Assembly (NCBI GenBank): GCA_023228225.1
Contig: JALOBO010000082.1
Location: 1-6,162, forward strand
DNA length: 6,162 nt
Origin: Clostridia bacterium
Lineage (GTDB): Bacteria; Bacillota; Clostridia; Christensenellales; UBA1242
Direction: 5' to 3'
Position numbers and translations under genes: made by a program. Each line of letters begins with the position of its first letter. Positions within the stretch are counted from its first letter, which is position 1. Under the pieces are notes generated by a model, which was given only the letters and a program-made list of their open reading frames with translations, did no database searches and had not been told where the DNA came from. Of the stretch, positions 1 to 5,765 are shown one piece after another.

Positions 1-1
1 T

Positions 2-100
2 CAGAATATAGACGGTAAGGCTGCGCGTTGTATGACTATAGATGACGATTACATGCCATGTATAGAAGCAATGTACAATGACAGTATAAAGAGGGTCTAA
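2..100 (+). CDS. 3' end of an unidentified gene (partial)
   Basis: The frame is open from the window edge to a TAA at 98-100, giving the last 32 residues of a protein whose start lies upstream. The tail contains an acidic run (TIDDDY), two cysteines and a basic end (SIKRV). I do not recognise the family. Its stop overlaps the next start codon as TAATG, so it belongs to the same operon as the genes leading to nrdD. The reading frame is supported by this junction rather than by homology. Confidence 0.6.
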   Translation, partial: QNIDGKAARCMTIDDDYMPCIEAMYNDSIKRV

Positions 101-237
101 TGCACGCTTCAACAAAGAATTACGCTAAAAATGTAATTTGCAAGCTTATGCTTCAGTGTGGAATAACTATAGAAGATATTAAAGTAACTGTAGATGAACT
201 TGAGTACGAAATTAAGAATAAACAGAGGCTATTATAA
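100..237 (+). CDS. small orphan protein, 45 aa, directly upstream of nrdD
   Basis: This 45-codon frame starts at an ATG that shares its A with the previous gene's TAA, and it ends in a TAA that shares its last A with the nrdD ATG. A GAGGG ribosome site at 91-95 precedes it. The protein begins with a basic, cysteine-containing half (C14, C20) and ends in a charged stretch predicted to be helical (EDIKVTVDELEYEIKNKQR). No family is recognised. The tight coupling on both sides is the main reason to call it real; it may simply be one of the small accessory proteins common in viral operons. Confidence 0.65.
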   Translation: MHASTKNYAKNVICKLMLQCGITIEDIKVTVDELEYEIKNKQRLL

Positions 238-2456
238 TGGAAAATATCACTGTAAAAAATACTGACGGCTTTATTATGCCTTGGGACAGACAAACAATTG
301 TAAATCAGATAGTAAAAGAAACTAAACTCAGTGAAATATTTTATAACAAGCCTGCGGCAACTGTGGAAGAAGCTCAGGCAGTTGCACAGAAGGCAGAGGA
401 CTTAATTTTAAAGTTAAACATTAAGCAAGTTTCAGGTCCTCTCATTCGTGAGGTAGTTAATAGCGTACTGCTTGAAGAAAATAAACCAGAATGGCGTAAC
501 ATTATGACCAGGGTAGGGGCTTCTGTGTATGATGCCTACGAGATTGACTCAGGGTATGGTTTTGAGGCTAATGATAATGCTAATCAGTTGAATAACGCAG
601 AGACTTCTCACAAGAGAAAAGCGGATAAGATGAGCAAGGAGCAGAACCTTTTGCTTATGCCTGAACATCTTGCAAATATGCACCTGGACGGCTCAACACA
701 TTGGCATGATTTAGACTACTTTGGCACACGCAGCTTTTGCATGGACCACGACCTTCGCTTCTTCTTTTACTATGGGTTTATCCCTGATGGCGTAGGTACT
801 CAATCGAGTGTTGCAGCACCAGCAGTTAATGCCGAAGTTGCATTACTTCATGCTACTAAGGTGATGGGGTCAGCGCAGAGTAACTTTGCAGGCGGGCAGG
901 GCTTTTACAACTTCTTAACATTCATGTCACCTTACTTTGAGGGGAAAACAGAGAAGGAAATAAAGCAATATATGCAAATGTACATTTATGAAATGACACA
1001 AATGCTATGCAGTAGAGGCGGTCAGTCGGTTTTTTCCTCTGTTCAGCTCACACCTGGCGTACAGAAAATGTGGAAAGATAGACCCGCAGTATACAGAGGT
1101 AAAGTATGGGACGGTAAACAAGCACCTTTAAGAACTTATGGAGAATTTGAAAGAGAAGTACGTTTAGCATTTAAAACATTTATGGAAGTAATGTTAAAAG
1201 GTGATTATTGGGGTAAACCATTCAACTTCCCTAAGCCAGAGGTTTCTATAGAACCGGATTTCATGACTGAGGATGAAGAGTTTAATAAACTACATCCTGA
1301 GCTCCCCACTTACAAAGAGCTCTACTTTAAAACGTTTGAGCTTGCCGCAAAATTTGGTACTCCTTACTTTGATAACCAGTTGCCAGAGTATAGAAACGCT
1401 GGAAAGGGTGTTTCTTGTGTGCAGTGCTGTGCATTCTTCTTTAACGATGAAATTAAAGATGATGCAGAATTTGAAGATAAAATGAATTTCAAAAATGGTG
1501 CTCATTTCTCTATGGGGTCCTGGCAGGTGACTTCACTCAACTGCCCTAGAGCAGCCTATAGAGCAGAGCATGACGATAATGCACTATTTAGAGAGCTAAG
1601 GACTTTGCTAGATAGTACAGTAGAATTATTTAAGGTAAAACATACTTGGATGCAGAATTTAATAGACAAAAACAGAATACCATTTGCATTACAGCGTCCT
1701 AAGGACCCTAACACTGGAGAAATAGGTTCCATGGCAGTAGATTTTGATAGTCTTGTGTATACAATTGGAGTAATAGGAATAAATGAAATGGTCCAGTACC
1801 ACACAGGCTATCAAATGCATGAAAGTAAAGCAGCTTACAAGCTGGCAATCAGGGCAATGCTTGAGATGAAGCTTTACGCTCAGGAGCTCTCAAAGGAAAA
1901 CGGCATAACAATTGCCCTAGCTCGTACTCCTGCGGAGACAACAGCACAAAGGTTTGCTGTTAGTGACCTCTTGCATGAGGAATACAGAGAGAAGGCAAGT
2001 ACAGTAATAAAAGGAGATCTTGAAGCAGCCTTACAGCAGATAGGCAAGACAAAGGACCTGCCAATTTACTACACAAATGGAACACACGTAGCCGTAAACG
2101 CAAACATAACACTGCCTGAGAGAATTAATTGTGAACATACCTTCTTCCCTGTGGTAGACGGTGGAAATATCCTTCATATCTGGCTAGGTGAGGGCAGCTC
2201 AAGACCTGAAGGATTAATGGACTTTGCTATGCAACTGGCTAAAAATACTCAGGTTGGGTACTTCGCCTTCACACGGGACATGACAGTTTGCACAGCAGAA
2301 GGTTCTGTAAGTAATGGACTGCATGACAAATGCCCTAAGTGTGGATCTGAAAATGTGCAGCACCTCTCAAGGATCACTGGTTATCTCCAGGCTGTAGAAG
2401 GTTGGAACGCAGGTAAACGCCAAGAACTTAAAGATAGAAAGAGATGTGAGATTTAA
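237..2456 (+). CDS. nrdD: anaerobic (class III) ribonucleoside-triphosphate reductase, large subunit
   Basis: This oxygen-sensitive glycyl-radical enzyme reduces ribonucleoside triphosphates to dNTPs. At 739 residues it is full length. Residues 5-100 form an ATP-cone allosteric domain (KNTDGFIMPWDR near the start). The ten-stranded barrel follows, with family-typical stretches STHWHDLDYF (153-162), SNFAGGQGFYNF (215-226), CSRGGQSVFSS (258-268) and MGSWQVTSLNCPRAAY (426-441). Cysteines 394, 397 and 398 (SCVQCC) are candidates for active-site thiols. The C-terminus has the radical site RITGY with Gly715, then WNAGKRQELKDRKR. The usual four-cysteine zinc knot is reduced: C685, C699 and C702 are present, but the second cysteine of the first pair is replaced (CTAEG). 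A GAGG site at 225-228 lies 8 bases before the ATG. The sequence resembles methanogen enzymes that are reduced through a redoxin (family knowledge), and an NrdH-like gene lies about 3.3 kb downstream. NrdG, needed for activation, is not in the window. Confidence 0.95.
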   Translation: MENITVKNTDGFIMPWDRQTIVNQIVKETKLSEIFYNKPAATVEEAQAVAQKAEDLILKLNIKQVSGPLIREVVNSVLLEENKPEWRNIMTRVGASVYDAYEIDSGYGFEANDNANQLNNAETSHKRKADKMSKEQNLLLMPEHLANMHLDGSTHWHDLDYFGTRSFCMDHDLRFFFYYGFIPDGVGTQSSVAAPAVNAEVALLHATKVMGSAQSNFAGGQGFYNFLTFMSPYFEGKTEKEIKQYMQMYIYEMTQMLCSRGGQSVFSSVQLTPGVQKMWKDRPAVYRGKVWDGKQAPLRTYGEFEREVRLAFKTFMEVMLKGDYWGKPFNFPKPEVSIEPDFMTEDEEFNKLHPELPTYKELYFKTFELAAKFGTPYFDNQLPEYRNAGKGVSCVQCCAFFFNDEIKDDAEFEDKMNFKNGAHFSMGSWQVTSLNCPRAAYRAEHDDNALFRELRTLLDSTVELFKVKHTWMQNLIDKNRIPFALQRPKDPNTGEIGSMAVDFDSLVYTIGVIGINEMVQYHTGYQMHESKAAYKLAIRAMLEMKLYAQELSKENGITIALARTPAETTAQRFAVSDLLHEEYREKASTVIKGDLEAALQQIGKTKDLPIYYTNGTHVAVNANITLPERINCEHTFFPVVDGGNILHIWLGEGSSRPEGLMDFAMQLAKNTQVGYFAFTRDMTVCTAEGSVSNGLHDKCPKCGSENVQHLSRITGYLQAVEGWNAGKRQELKDRKRCEI

Positions 2457-2466
2457 ATAGCCTTCG

Positions 2467-2508
2467 TTTGTAATGAACAGGCGTATATAAAGAGCTATTC
2501 ATTACAAA
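2467..2508. promoter_or_regulatory. inverted repeat enclosing a TATA-like core (operator or terminator hairpin)
   Basis: TTTGTAATGAA at 2467-2477 is matched exactly by its reverse complement TTCATTACAAA at 2498-2508. After one mismatch, two more base pairs extend the stem inward (AG at 2479-2480 with CT at 2495-2496). The 14-base centre holds TATATAAA at 2484-2491. It starts 10 bases after the nrdD stop. It could be an operator where a dimeric repressor covers a TATA box. It could also be an mRNA hairpin or terminator for the nrdD transcript, since a T5 tract follows at 2526-2530. The repeat is certain; the role is inference. Confidence 0.6.
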
Positions 2509-2557
2509 TGACAGCCTAAAATAAATTTTTAACTCTGTTTGATTCTTAAGCAACAAC

Positions 2558-2565
2558 TTTATATA
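2558..2565 (+). promoter_or_regulatory. archaeal TATA box for the 2617-3562 cluster
   Basis: TTTATATA is a near-consensus archaeal TATA element. Initiation about 25 bases downstream, near 2587-2590, would leave a leader of roughly 28 bases containing the GAGGTGGT ribosome site at 2604-2611. No competing gene occupies this gap. Confidence 0.6.
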
Positions 2566-2603
2566 GTTACAGATCATAGATAAGTGTGTAAGTTAAGTTA
2601 AAT

Positions 2604-2616
2604 GAGGTGGTATAAA
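2604..2616 (+). promoter_or_regulatory. ribosome site that decides a TTG start
   Basis: GAGGTGGT followed by ATAAA stands 5 bases before TTG 2617. An in-frame ATG at 2602 overlaps this ribosome site and so is unlikely to be the start. The same GGTGGTATAA box precedes the genes at 3581 and 5468. Confidence 0.6.
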
Positions 2617-2754
2617 TTGTGCAACTGTGCAAATTGTAAGAAAGCCTTTAGATGTTCTGAGGGTGTTATTTTCGTATGCAGAGAGGCAAAGTCTGAGTTT
2701 TTTAACAAAAGGGTATTATACACTAATACCTGCAGTGTAGGTAAGCAGGGATAA
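2617..2754 (+). CDS. mini cysteine-rich protein, 45 aa, putative metal binder
   Basis: A TTG start is chosen because GAGGTGGT lies 5 bases upstream; starting at ATG 2602 instead would add five residues. The product has six cysteines: four packed at the start (CNCANCKKAFRC), then C21 and C39. This spacing suggests a small zinc-ribbon-like or iron-binding fold, but no named family is recognised. The TAA at 2752-2754 is two bases before the next ATG. It is the first gene after the TATA box at 2558. A second mini protein with a similar CxxCKK opening is encoded at 3217-3339. Confidence 0.6.
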   Translation: MCNCANCKKAFRCSEGVIFVCREAKSEFFNKRVLYTNTCSVGKQG

Positions 2755-2756
2755 GA

Positions 2757-3029
2757 ATGGCGGATCAAGACCTGTATAAAGAAGTCCTACGTGTAAACGG
2801 GGCAGAAAGTCAAATTGATATGTGTATTGAAGAGTGTTCTGAACTTATCCAGGCACTCTGCAAATATAAAAGAGGTAAGCCTGATAATATCTGTGAGGAG
2901 ATAGCCGACTGTGAGATTTTGCTTGAGCAGATGAAGTTGCTTTTCAATCAGGATGAAAGAGTAGAGGGGTGGAAAGCCTTTAAACTAGATAGACTGGCTG
3001 AATTAGTTGGTTATGGGGAGGAAGCATAA
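2757..3029 (+). CDS. MazG-like nucleotide pyrophosphohydrolase
   Basis: All-alpha NTP pyrophosphohydrolases of this group cleave nucleoside triphosphates to monophosphate and pyrophosphate with magnesium. In viruses they are thought to clean or rebalance the nucleotide pool. The 90-residue protein has the signature EExxE at 25-29 (EECSE) and ExxD at 48-51 (EIAD), the two metal-binding helices of the fold. The central stretch LIQALCKYKRG followed by ILLEQMKLLF is typical of short phage versions. It is a single-domain form, much shorter than cellular two-domain MazG. Its stop overlaps the next start as TAATG. Its location near nrdD and the redoxin gene fits a nucleotide-metabolism role. The exact substrate cannot be read from sequence. 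Confidence 0.85.
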   Translation: MADQDLYKEVLRVNGAESQIDMCIEECSELIQALCKYKRGKPDNICEEIADCEILLEQMKLLFNQDERVEGWKAFKLDRLAELVGYGEEA

Positions 3030-3214
3030 TGGTAAATTATTATGAGTTACAGAAAACAATAGGAGAAACTGAGAGATTCCTTGAGAAGCTAAAAGACTAT
3101 GAAAAGTACGGTGACGCCTGGGGAAGCCCTGAAAGTGCAGCAGCTAGTAGGGCAAGCATGGATCTTACAAAACAGCTTGCAAGGTTTAGAGGTACTGCAG
3201 TAAGGAGAGATTAA
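3029..3214 (+). CDS. small helical protein of unknown function, 61 aa
   Basis: The ATG shares a base with the stop of the MazG-like gene and has a strong GGGGAGG site at 3015-3021, 7 bases upstream. The protein starts with an amphipathic charged helix (TERFLEKLKDYEKYGDAWG), followed by a small-residue segment (SPESAAASRAS) and a basic end. There are no cysteines, signal peptide or membrane segments. I do not recognise a family. The gene is well supported by coupling and ribosome site; its function is unknown. Confidence 0.75.
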   Translation: MVNYYELQKTIGETERFLEKLKDYEKYGDAWGSPESAAASRASMDLTKQLARFRGTAVRRD

Positions 3215-3216
3215 TA

Positions 3217-3339
3217 GTGTGGAAAGATTGCACTACATGTAAGAAGTATGATAGAAGTGTTTGCACCTGTGAAATTCACGGGTACGGTACGAATGTGAAT
3301 GAAAAGTACAAGGAGTGTGGAGAATATGATAAAAGATAA
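3217..3339 (+). CDS. mini cysteine-rich protein, 40 aa, GTG start
   Basis: A GTG start two bases after the previous stop has GGAG at 3204-3207, 9 bases upstream. The 40 residues contain five cysteines: CTTC at 5-8, CTC at 16-18 and C34, with a histidine at 21. A single zinc site could be built from these. The opening CTTCKK echoes CANCKK in the protein at 2617, and both are tiny and lie in the same cluster, so they may be related. The end overlaps the next gene by 14 bases. No known family is recognised, and a frame this short carries some risk of being spurious. Confidence 0.55.
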   Translation: MWKDCTTCKKYDRSVCTCEIHGYGTNVNEKYKECGEYDKR

Positions 3340-3562
3340 ACTGACGAGAGAAAATATTCCTAATGTAATTGTAGGTGTAACTGCTGCAGGTATAGCCTGT
3401 GAAACAATTTTGTACTTGTGCAACCTTCCAGTGATTTTTGCACTGGTAACGCTAATTCCTGTTGCATGGTTAGTTCAGCAGTACAAAGAACTTCCTGAGA
3501 CTTGCATGTTAAAAGTTGCAGGAGAGGAAGACGATTTTGATTTTGTTTCCTGTGACTATTAA
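3326..3562 (+). CDS. small membrane protein of unknown function, 78 aa
   Basis: The start is placed at ATG 3326, with AGGAG at 3311-3315 ten bases before it; an upstream in-frame ATG at 3299 has a poorer site and lies inside the preceding gene. A short charged N-terminus (MIKDKLTREN) is followed by about 40 mostly hydrophobic residues, enough for two membrane helices: roughly VIVGVTAAGIACETILYL, then PVIFALVTLIPVAWLV. The C-terminus is acidic (GEEDDFDF). The layout is that of a small two-pass inner-membrane protein. Holin-like, anchor or entry-exclusion roles are possible but nothing in the sequence selects one. Confidence 0.7.
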   Translation: MIKDKLTRENIPNVIVGVTAAGIACETILYLCNLPVIFALVTLIPVAWLVQQYKELPETCMLKVAGEEDDFDFVSCDY

Positions 3563-3570
3563 ATTTTAGT

Positions 3571-3580
3571 GGTGGTATAA
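3571..3580 (+). promoter_or_regulatory. GGTGGTATAA translation-start box
   Basis: GGTGGTATAA abuts the ATG of the coiled-coil gene at 3581, in an 18-base gap after the membrane-protein gene. It is one of three copies in the window placed just before the first gene after a gap. At 4 bases from the start codon it functions most plausibly as a ribosome site; the TATAA portion is too close to the gene to act as its TATA box. Confidence 0.5.
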
Positions 3581-3799
3581 ATGGGATTCGTTAGACAGAG
3601 AGATATAATAGCAATTAAAAAAGAGATTACAGGTCTTCAGAAAGATATAACATCTCTAAATAACTTGCTTTTTCATTCAGATGATGATACAGCTAAACTT
3701 AATATTTTAGAGTCAAGCCTAACCTCAAAGGAAAAGTTTTTAAAGCGTATGGAAGAAGAGTACAAAAAGTATGAGGAAATGTTCTCAGAGATGCGATAA
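3581..3799 (+). CDS. small coiled-coil protein, 72 aa
   Basis: Almost the whole product looks alpha-helical and charged, with two heptad-like stretches: roughly residues 9-30 (AIKKEITGLQKDITSLNNLL) and 42-70 (ILESSLTSKEKFLKRMEEEY and on). A short DDDTAK turn separates them, suggesting a helical hairpin or dimer. No cysteines or membrane segments occur. The stop TAA overlaps the helicase ATG as TAATG, and the helicase has only a weak ribosome site of its own. The two are therefore probably translated together, and this protein may be a partner of the helicase (inference). Family not recognised. Confidence 0.75.
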   Translation: MGFVRQRDIIAIKKEITGLQKDITSLNNLLFHSDDDTAKLNILESSLTSKEKFLKRMEEEYKKYEEMFSEMR

Positions 3800-5406
3800 T
3801 GACAATTTTAAACTACTTCCCACAGACACCTAGAATAAACACTCCAAGACCTCAACAGATTGAGGTTTTAGAATGGTTTGAGCAAAAGTTGTCTGAGGGA
3901 AAGCGTAAATTTATTATTTGTGCTCCCACTGGTGCTGGAAAGTCCGGTATTGCAAAGGGTATAGCTAATCTGGCAGCTTCAAAAGGGTTGCCTACTCTTA
4001 TTACTTCTCCTCTTAACACTCTTGTGGATCAGTACAAAGAGTTTGAGGGAGATCATAAATTTCCTTTATTATCCCTCACTGGAAAAAAGCATTATGAATG
4101 TGCTGCAATGAGAGCGATAAAGAGAGAAAAAGTTTCCTGTGATAATGGTTTCTGTGCTGCAGGCATTTGCACAATGAGCTATAAAGAGGCAATGGATTCA
4201 AAAAGTAAACTAAAAATGTTTGAAGAAAGAGAGTGTGATAGTTGCAGCAGACCTGATGCTGAAGCCTGCCCCTGTAAGTACTGCAGTTATAAGCAGGCAT
4301 TTGGAGCTTTCAAGAAAAACATGGTAGGCAATAGTAATTTTACTTTATTGCAGATGGGTGTAACAAACTCTCCTGAAGTTGTTATTGTGGATGAGTGCGA
4401 TTACATGGAACCATTTATTAGGATGTTCAGAAAGTTAATAATAGATGACTACTGGCATTTTGATAACTTCGCTGATTACGAAATGTGCCTGCAGGATAAG
4501 AAAGAAGCCTATACTTATGAGCTTGATAGCCTGGATAAAACATTAGAAAATATTAAACACAGAAGAGGACTTACTGATAAGATTGATAGAATAGAAAGGT
4601 TACTTACCGACATAAAAGAAGGGAATAAGTATATAGTTTCCGATGATAACGGCAAAACAACGCCTTTTGAACCTGTTTCGATTGAAAGGTTCTTAGATGA
4701 GGCACTTGACACAGAAAACAGAATAGTTGTCCTTATGAGCGCAACCCCTCAAAAACTTGAAGGGTGGGAGTTCATAGAGGTTCAAAGTCCCTTCCCAAAG
4801 GAGGTAAGACCTTTTAAGTTCATTCCCGTAGGGTCCTTAACCCTGAAAAACAGAGATGAGACAATACCAAAGCTGGCTAAAATGCTTTGTGAACCTTCAG
4901 ATATTCTACTGCCAGGCAAGACTATTGTGCATGTGCCTTCTTATTCAATTGCAGAAAGACTAGGATCTGAAATATACAGAGTAAGTCACGGCAAGGTAAA
5001 ACCTATAGTGCAATCGAGAGAAAGCACTTTAGCAAGTATTGAAGGTGCTGTGCTGAGAGGTGACGCAATAGATAGATTTAAAAGAGCAAGAAATAAAACA
5101 CAAATCTTAATTGCTGTTAACATGGGGAGAGGTATTGATTTACCTGAGAGTGACATACTAAATAATGTAATTACATATGTTAAGCGGCAGAACCCCACAG
5201 ATCACCTGACCAGGGCAAAATGGAAGTATCAGGGTAAAGAATGGGAGTATGTAGAGGCTGCAAACGAAGTAATGCAGCAGTATGGACGAGTTAACCGAAA
5301 TGATAAGAAAACAACAAATACGATAATCACAGAACCGGAATGGACAGCGTTTTACAGGAAACACAGAGAGTATTTCAGAAGTTGGTTTATTGAAGCAGTA
5401 GAGTAA
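3799..5406 (+). CDS. superfamily 2 DNA helicase, XPD/DinG-like, with cysteine-rich insert
   Basis: A predicted ATP-driven DNA helicase of 535 residues. Visible motifs in order: RPQQ (17-20, Q-motif-like), Walker A APTGAGKS (42-49), motif Ia TLITSPLNTLVDQY (66-79), Walker B VIVDECD (195-201), motif III MSATP (313-317), motif V NMGRGIDLPESD (441-452) and motif VI QQYGRVNRND (493-502). Between motifs Ia and II lie nine cysteines (101, 114, 119, 124, 146, 149, 157, 159, 162). That is where XPD and DinG helicases carry a four-cysteine iron-sulfur cluster, so a cluster is plausible. Walker B reads DECD instead of the usual DEAH. A charged, probably coiled segment (232-275) follows motif II, where XPD has its arch domain. 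Role in viral replication or repair is inferred from the family; polarity is unknown. It is coupled to the coiled-coil gene by TAATG. Confidence 0.88.
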   Translation: MTILNYFPQTPRINTPRPQQIEVLEWFEQKLSEGKRKFIICAPTGAGKSGIAKGIANLAASKGLPTLITSPLNTLVDQYKEFEGDHKFPLLSLTGKKHYECAAMRAIKREKVSCDNGFCAAGICTMSYKEAMDSKSKLKMFEERECDSCSRPDAEACPCKYCSYKQAFGAFKKNMVGNSNFTLLQMGVTNSPEVVIVDECDYMEPFIRMFRKLIIDDYWHFDNFADYEMCLQDKKEAYTYELDSLDKTLENIKHRRGLTDKIDRIERLLTDIKEGNKYIVSDDNGKTTPFEPVSIERFLDEALDTENRIVVLMSATPQKLEGWEFIEVQSPFPKEVRPFKFIPVGSLTLKNRDETIPKLAKMLCEPSDILLPGKTIVHVPSYSIAERLGSEIYRVSHGKVKPIVQSRESTLASIEGAVLRGDAIDRFKRARNKTQILIAVNMGRGIDLPESDILNNVITYVKRQNPTDHLTRAKWKYQGKEWEYVEAANEVMQQYGRVNRNDKKTTNTIITEPEWTAFYRKHREYFRSWFIEAVE

Positions 5407-5408
5407 TG

Positions 5409-5416
5409 TTTAAATA
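5409..5416 (+). promoter_or_regulatory. TATA box for the 5468-6016 cluster
   Basis: TTTAAATA begins three bases after the helicase stop. Initiation about 25 bases on, near 5436-5440, would give a leader of about 30 bases carrying the GGTGGT site at 5455-5460. It is AT-rich sequence in an AT-rich gap, so the call is moderate. Confidence 0.4.
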
Positions 5417-5454
5417 GTATTAATGTGTAGAATAGAGTAGTAAGAAATTAATAG

Positions 5455-5464
5455 GGTGGTATAA
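5455..5464 (+). promoter_or_regulatory. GGTGGTATAA translation-start box
   Basis: This third copy of GGTGGTATAA stands so that GGTGGT ends 7 bases before ATG 5468. It supports that short reading frame as a real gene. Confidence 0.5.
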
Positions 5465-5467
5465 ACA

Positions 5468-5602
5468 ATGACAATGATGGACGAGAAAATTTTTAGCCTG
5501 TCTCTGACAGGGTATTATGAGCAGGTTGTTAAGGGACAGGTTGTTAAGGGAAACACTGAAGAAGCAGATAGTATTAAAGAAGAAGTCTTCAGGGTGGATT
5601 AA
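5468..5602 (+). CDS. small orphan protein with internal duplication, 44 aa
   Basis: The ATG follows the GGTGGTATAA box and a TATA element, making this the first gene of the redoxin cluster. The 44-residue product has a QVVKG pentapeptide present twice in tandem (residues 19-28), produced by an exact 15-base duplication, and an acidic C-terminus (EEADSIKEEVFRVD). No family recognised. Its stop lies one base before the next ATG, and its last codons contain the next gene's ribosome site (GGGTGG at 5592-5597). Confidence 0.6.
   Translation: MTMMDEKIFSLSLTGYYEQVVKGQVVKGNTEEADSIKEEVFRVD
5522..5551 (+). repeat. perfect 15-bp tandem duplication (two copies)
   Basis: CAGGTTGTTAAGGGA occurs at 5522-5536 and again at 5537-5551 with no mismatch. 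The unit is five codons, so the reading frame of the gene at 5468 is kept and QVVKG is doubled. Confidence 0.95.
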
Positions 5603-5603
5603 G

Positions 5604-5765
5604 ATGATACAGCAGGTAAGTCCTTACGGTGATTTGTTGCAATTTGAAACGACTGCAGGATTTACCTGCATGTCTGTTAATGGCGTTATGTCGGCTGAAG
5701 TTGTCTCCTGTGGAGATATCGACAGGGATATTGGGCTATTGATTATGCAGGGGTATGACGAATGA
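5604..5765 (+). CDS. small orphan protein upstream of the redoxin gene, 53 aa
   Basis: The start is set at ATG 5604 because GGGTGG at 5592-5597 lies 6 bases upstream. The frame stays open back to an ATG at 5517, but that start has no ribosome site and would lie inside the preceding gene. The product is compact and mixed in character (SPYGDLLQFETTAGFTCMSV), with two cysteines and an acidic end. I do not recognise it. Its stop overlaps the redoxin start as ATGA, so the two are translationally coupled; whether it works with the redoxin is unknown. Confidence 0.65.
   Translation: MIQQVSPYGDLLQFETTAGFTCMSVNGVMSAEVVSCGDIDRDIGLLIMQGYDE

Noticed and set aside
1290..1804. Two minus-strand reading frames (1290-1505 and 1556-1804) and one plus-strand frame at 1273-1485 inside nrdD
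   Set aside because: They lie fully inside a gene with continuous conserved protein motifs, have no ribosome site or family resemblance, and read as low-complexity shadow translations.
3299..3325. Upstream start for the membrane-protein gene
   Set aside because: The extra nine residues overlap the preceding gene and ATG 3299 has no good ribosome site, while AGGAG at 3311-3315 fits ATG 3326.
3211..3423. Minus-strand frame opposite the mini cysteine and membrane-protein genes
   Set aside because: The hydrophobic translation mirrors the opposite strand; plus-strand genes here have ribosome sites and coupling, and this frame does not.
4076..5364. Minus-strand frames opposite the helicase (4076-4300, 4515-4712, 4986-5198, 5158-5364)
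   Set aside because: All are antisense to conserved helicase motifs or the insert, are Leu/Ser-rich in the way shadow frames are, and lack start signals.
5517..5603. Upstream extension of the 53-residue gene to ATG 5517
   Set aside because: It would put 29 basic residues in an alternative frame of the gene at 5468, with no ribosome site; GGGTGG at 5592-5597 supports the start at 5604.
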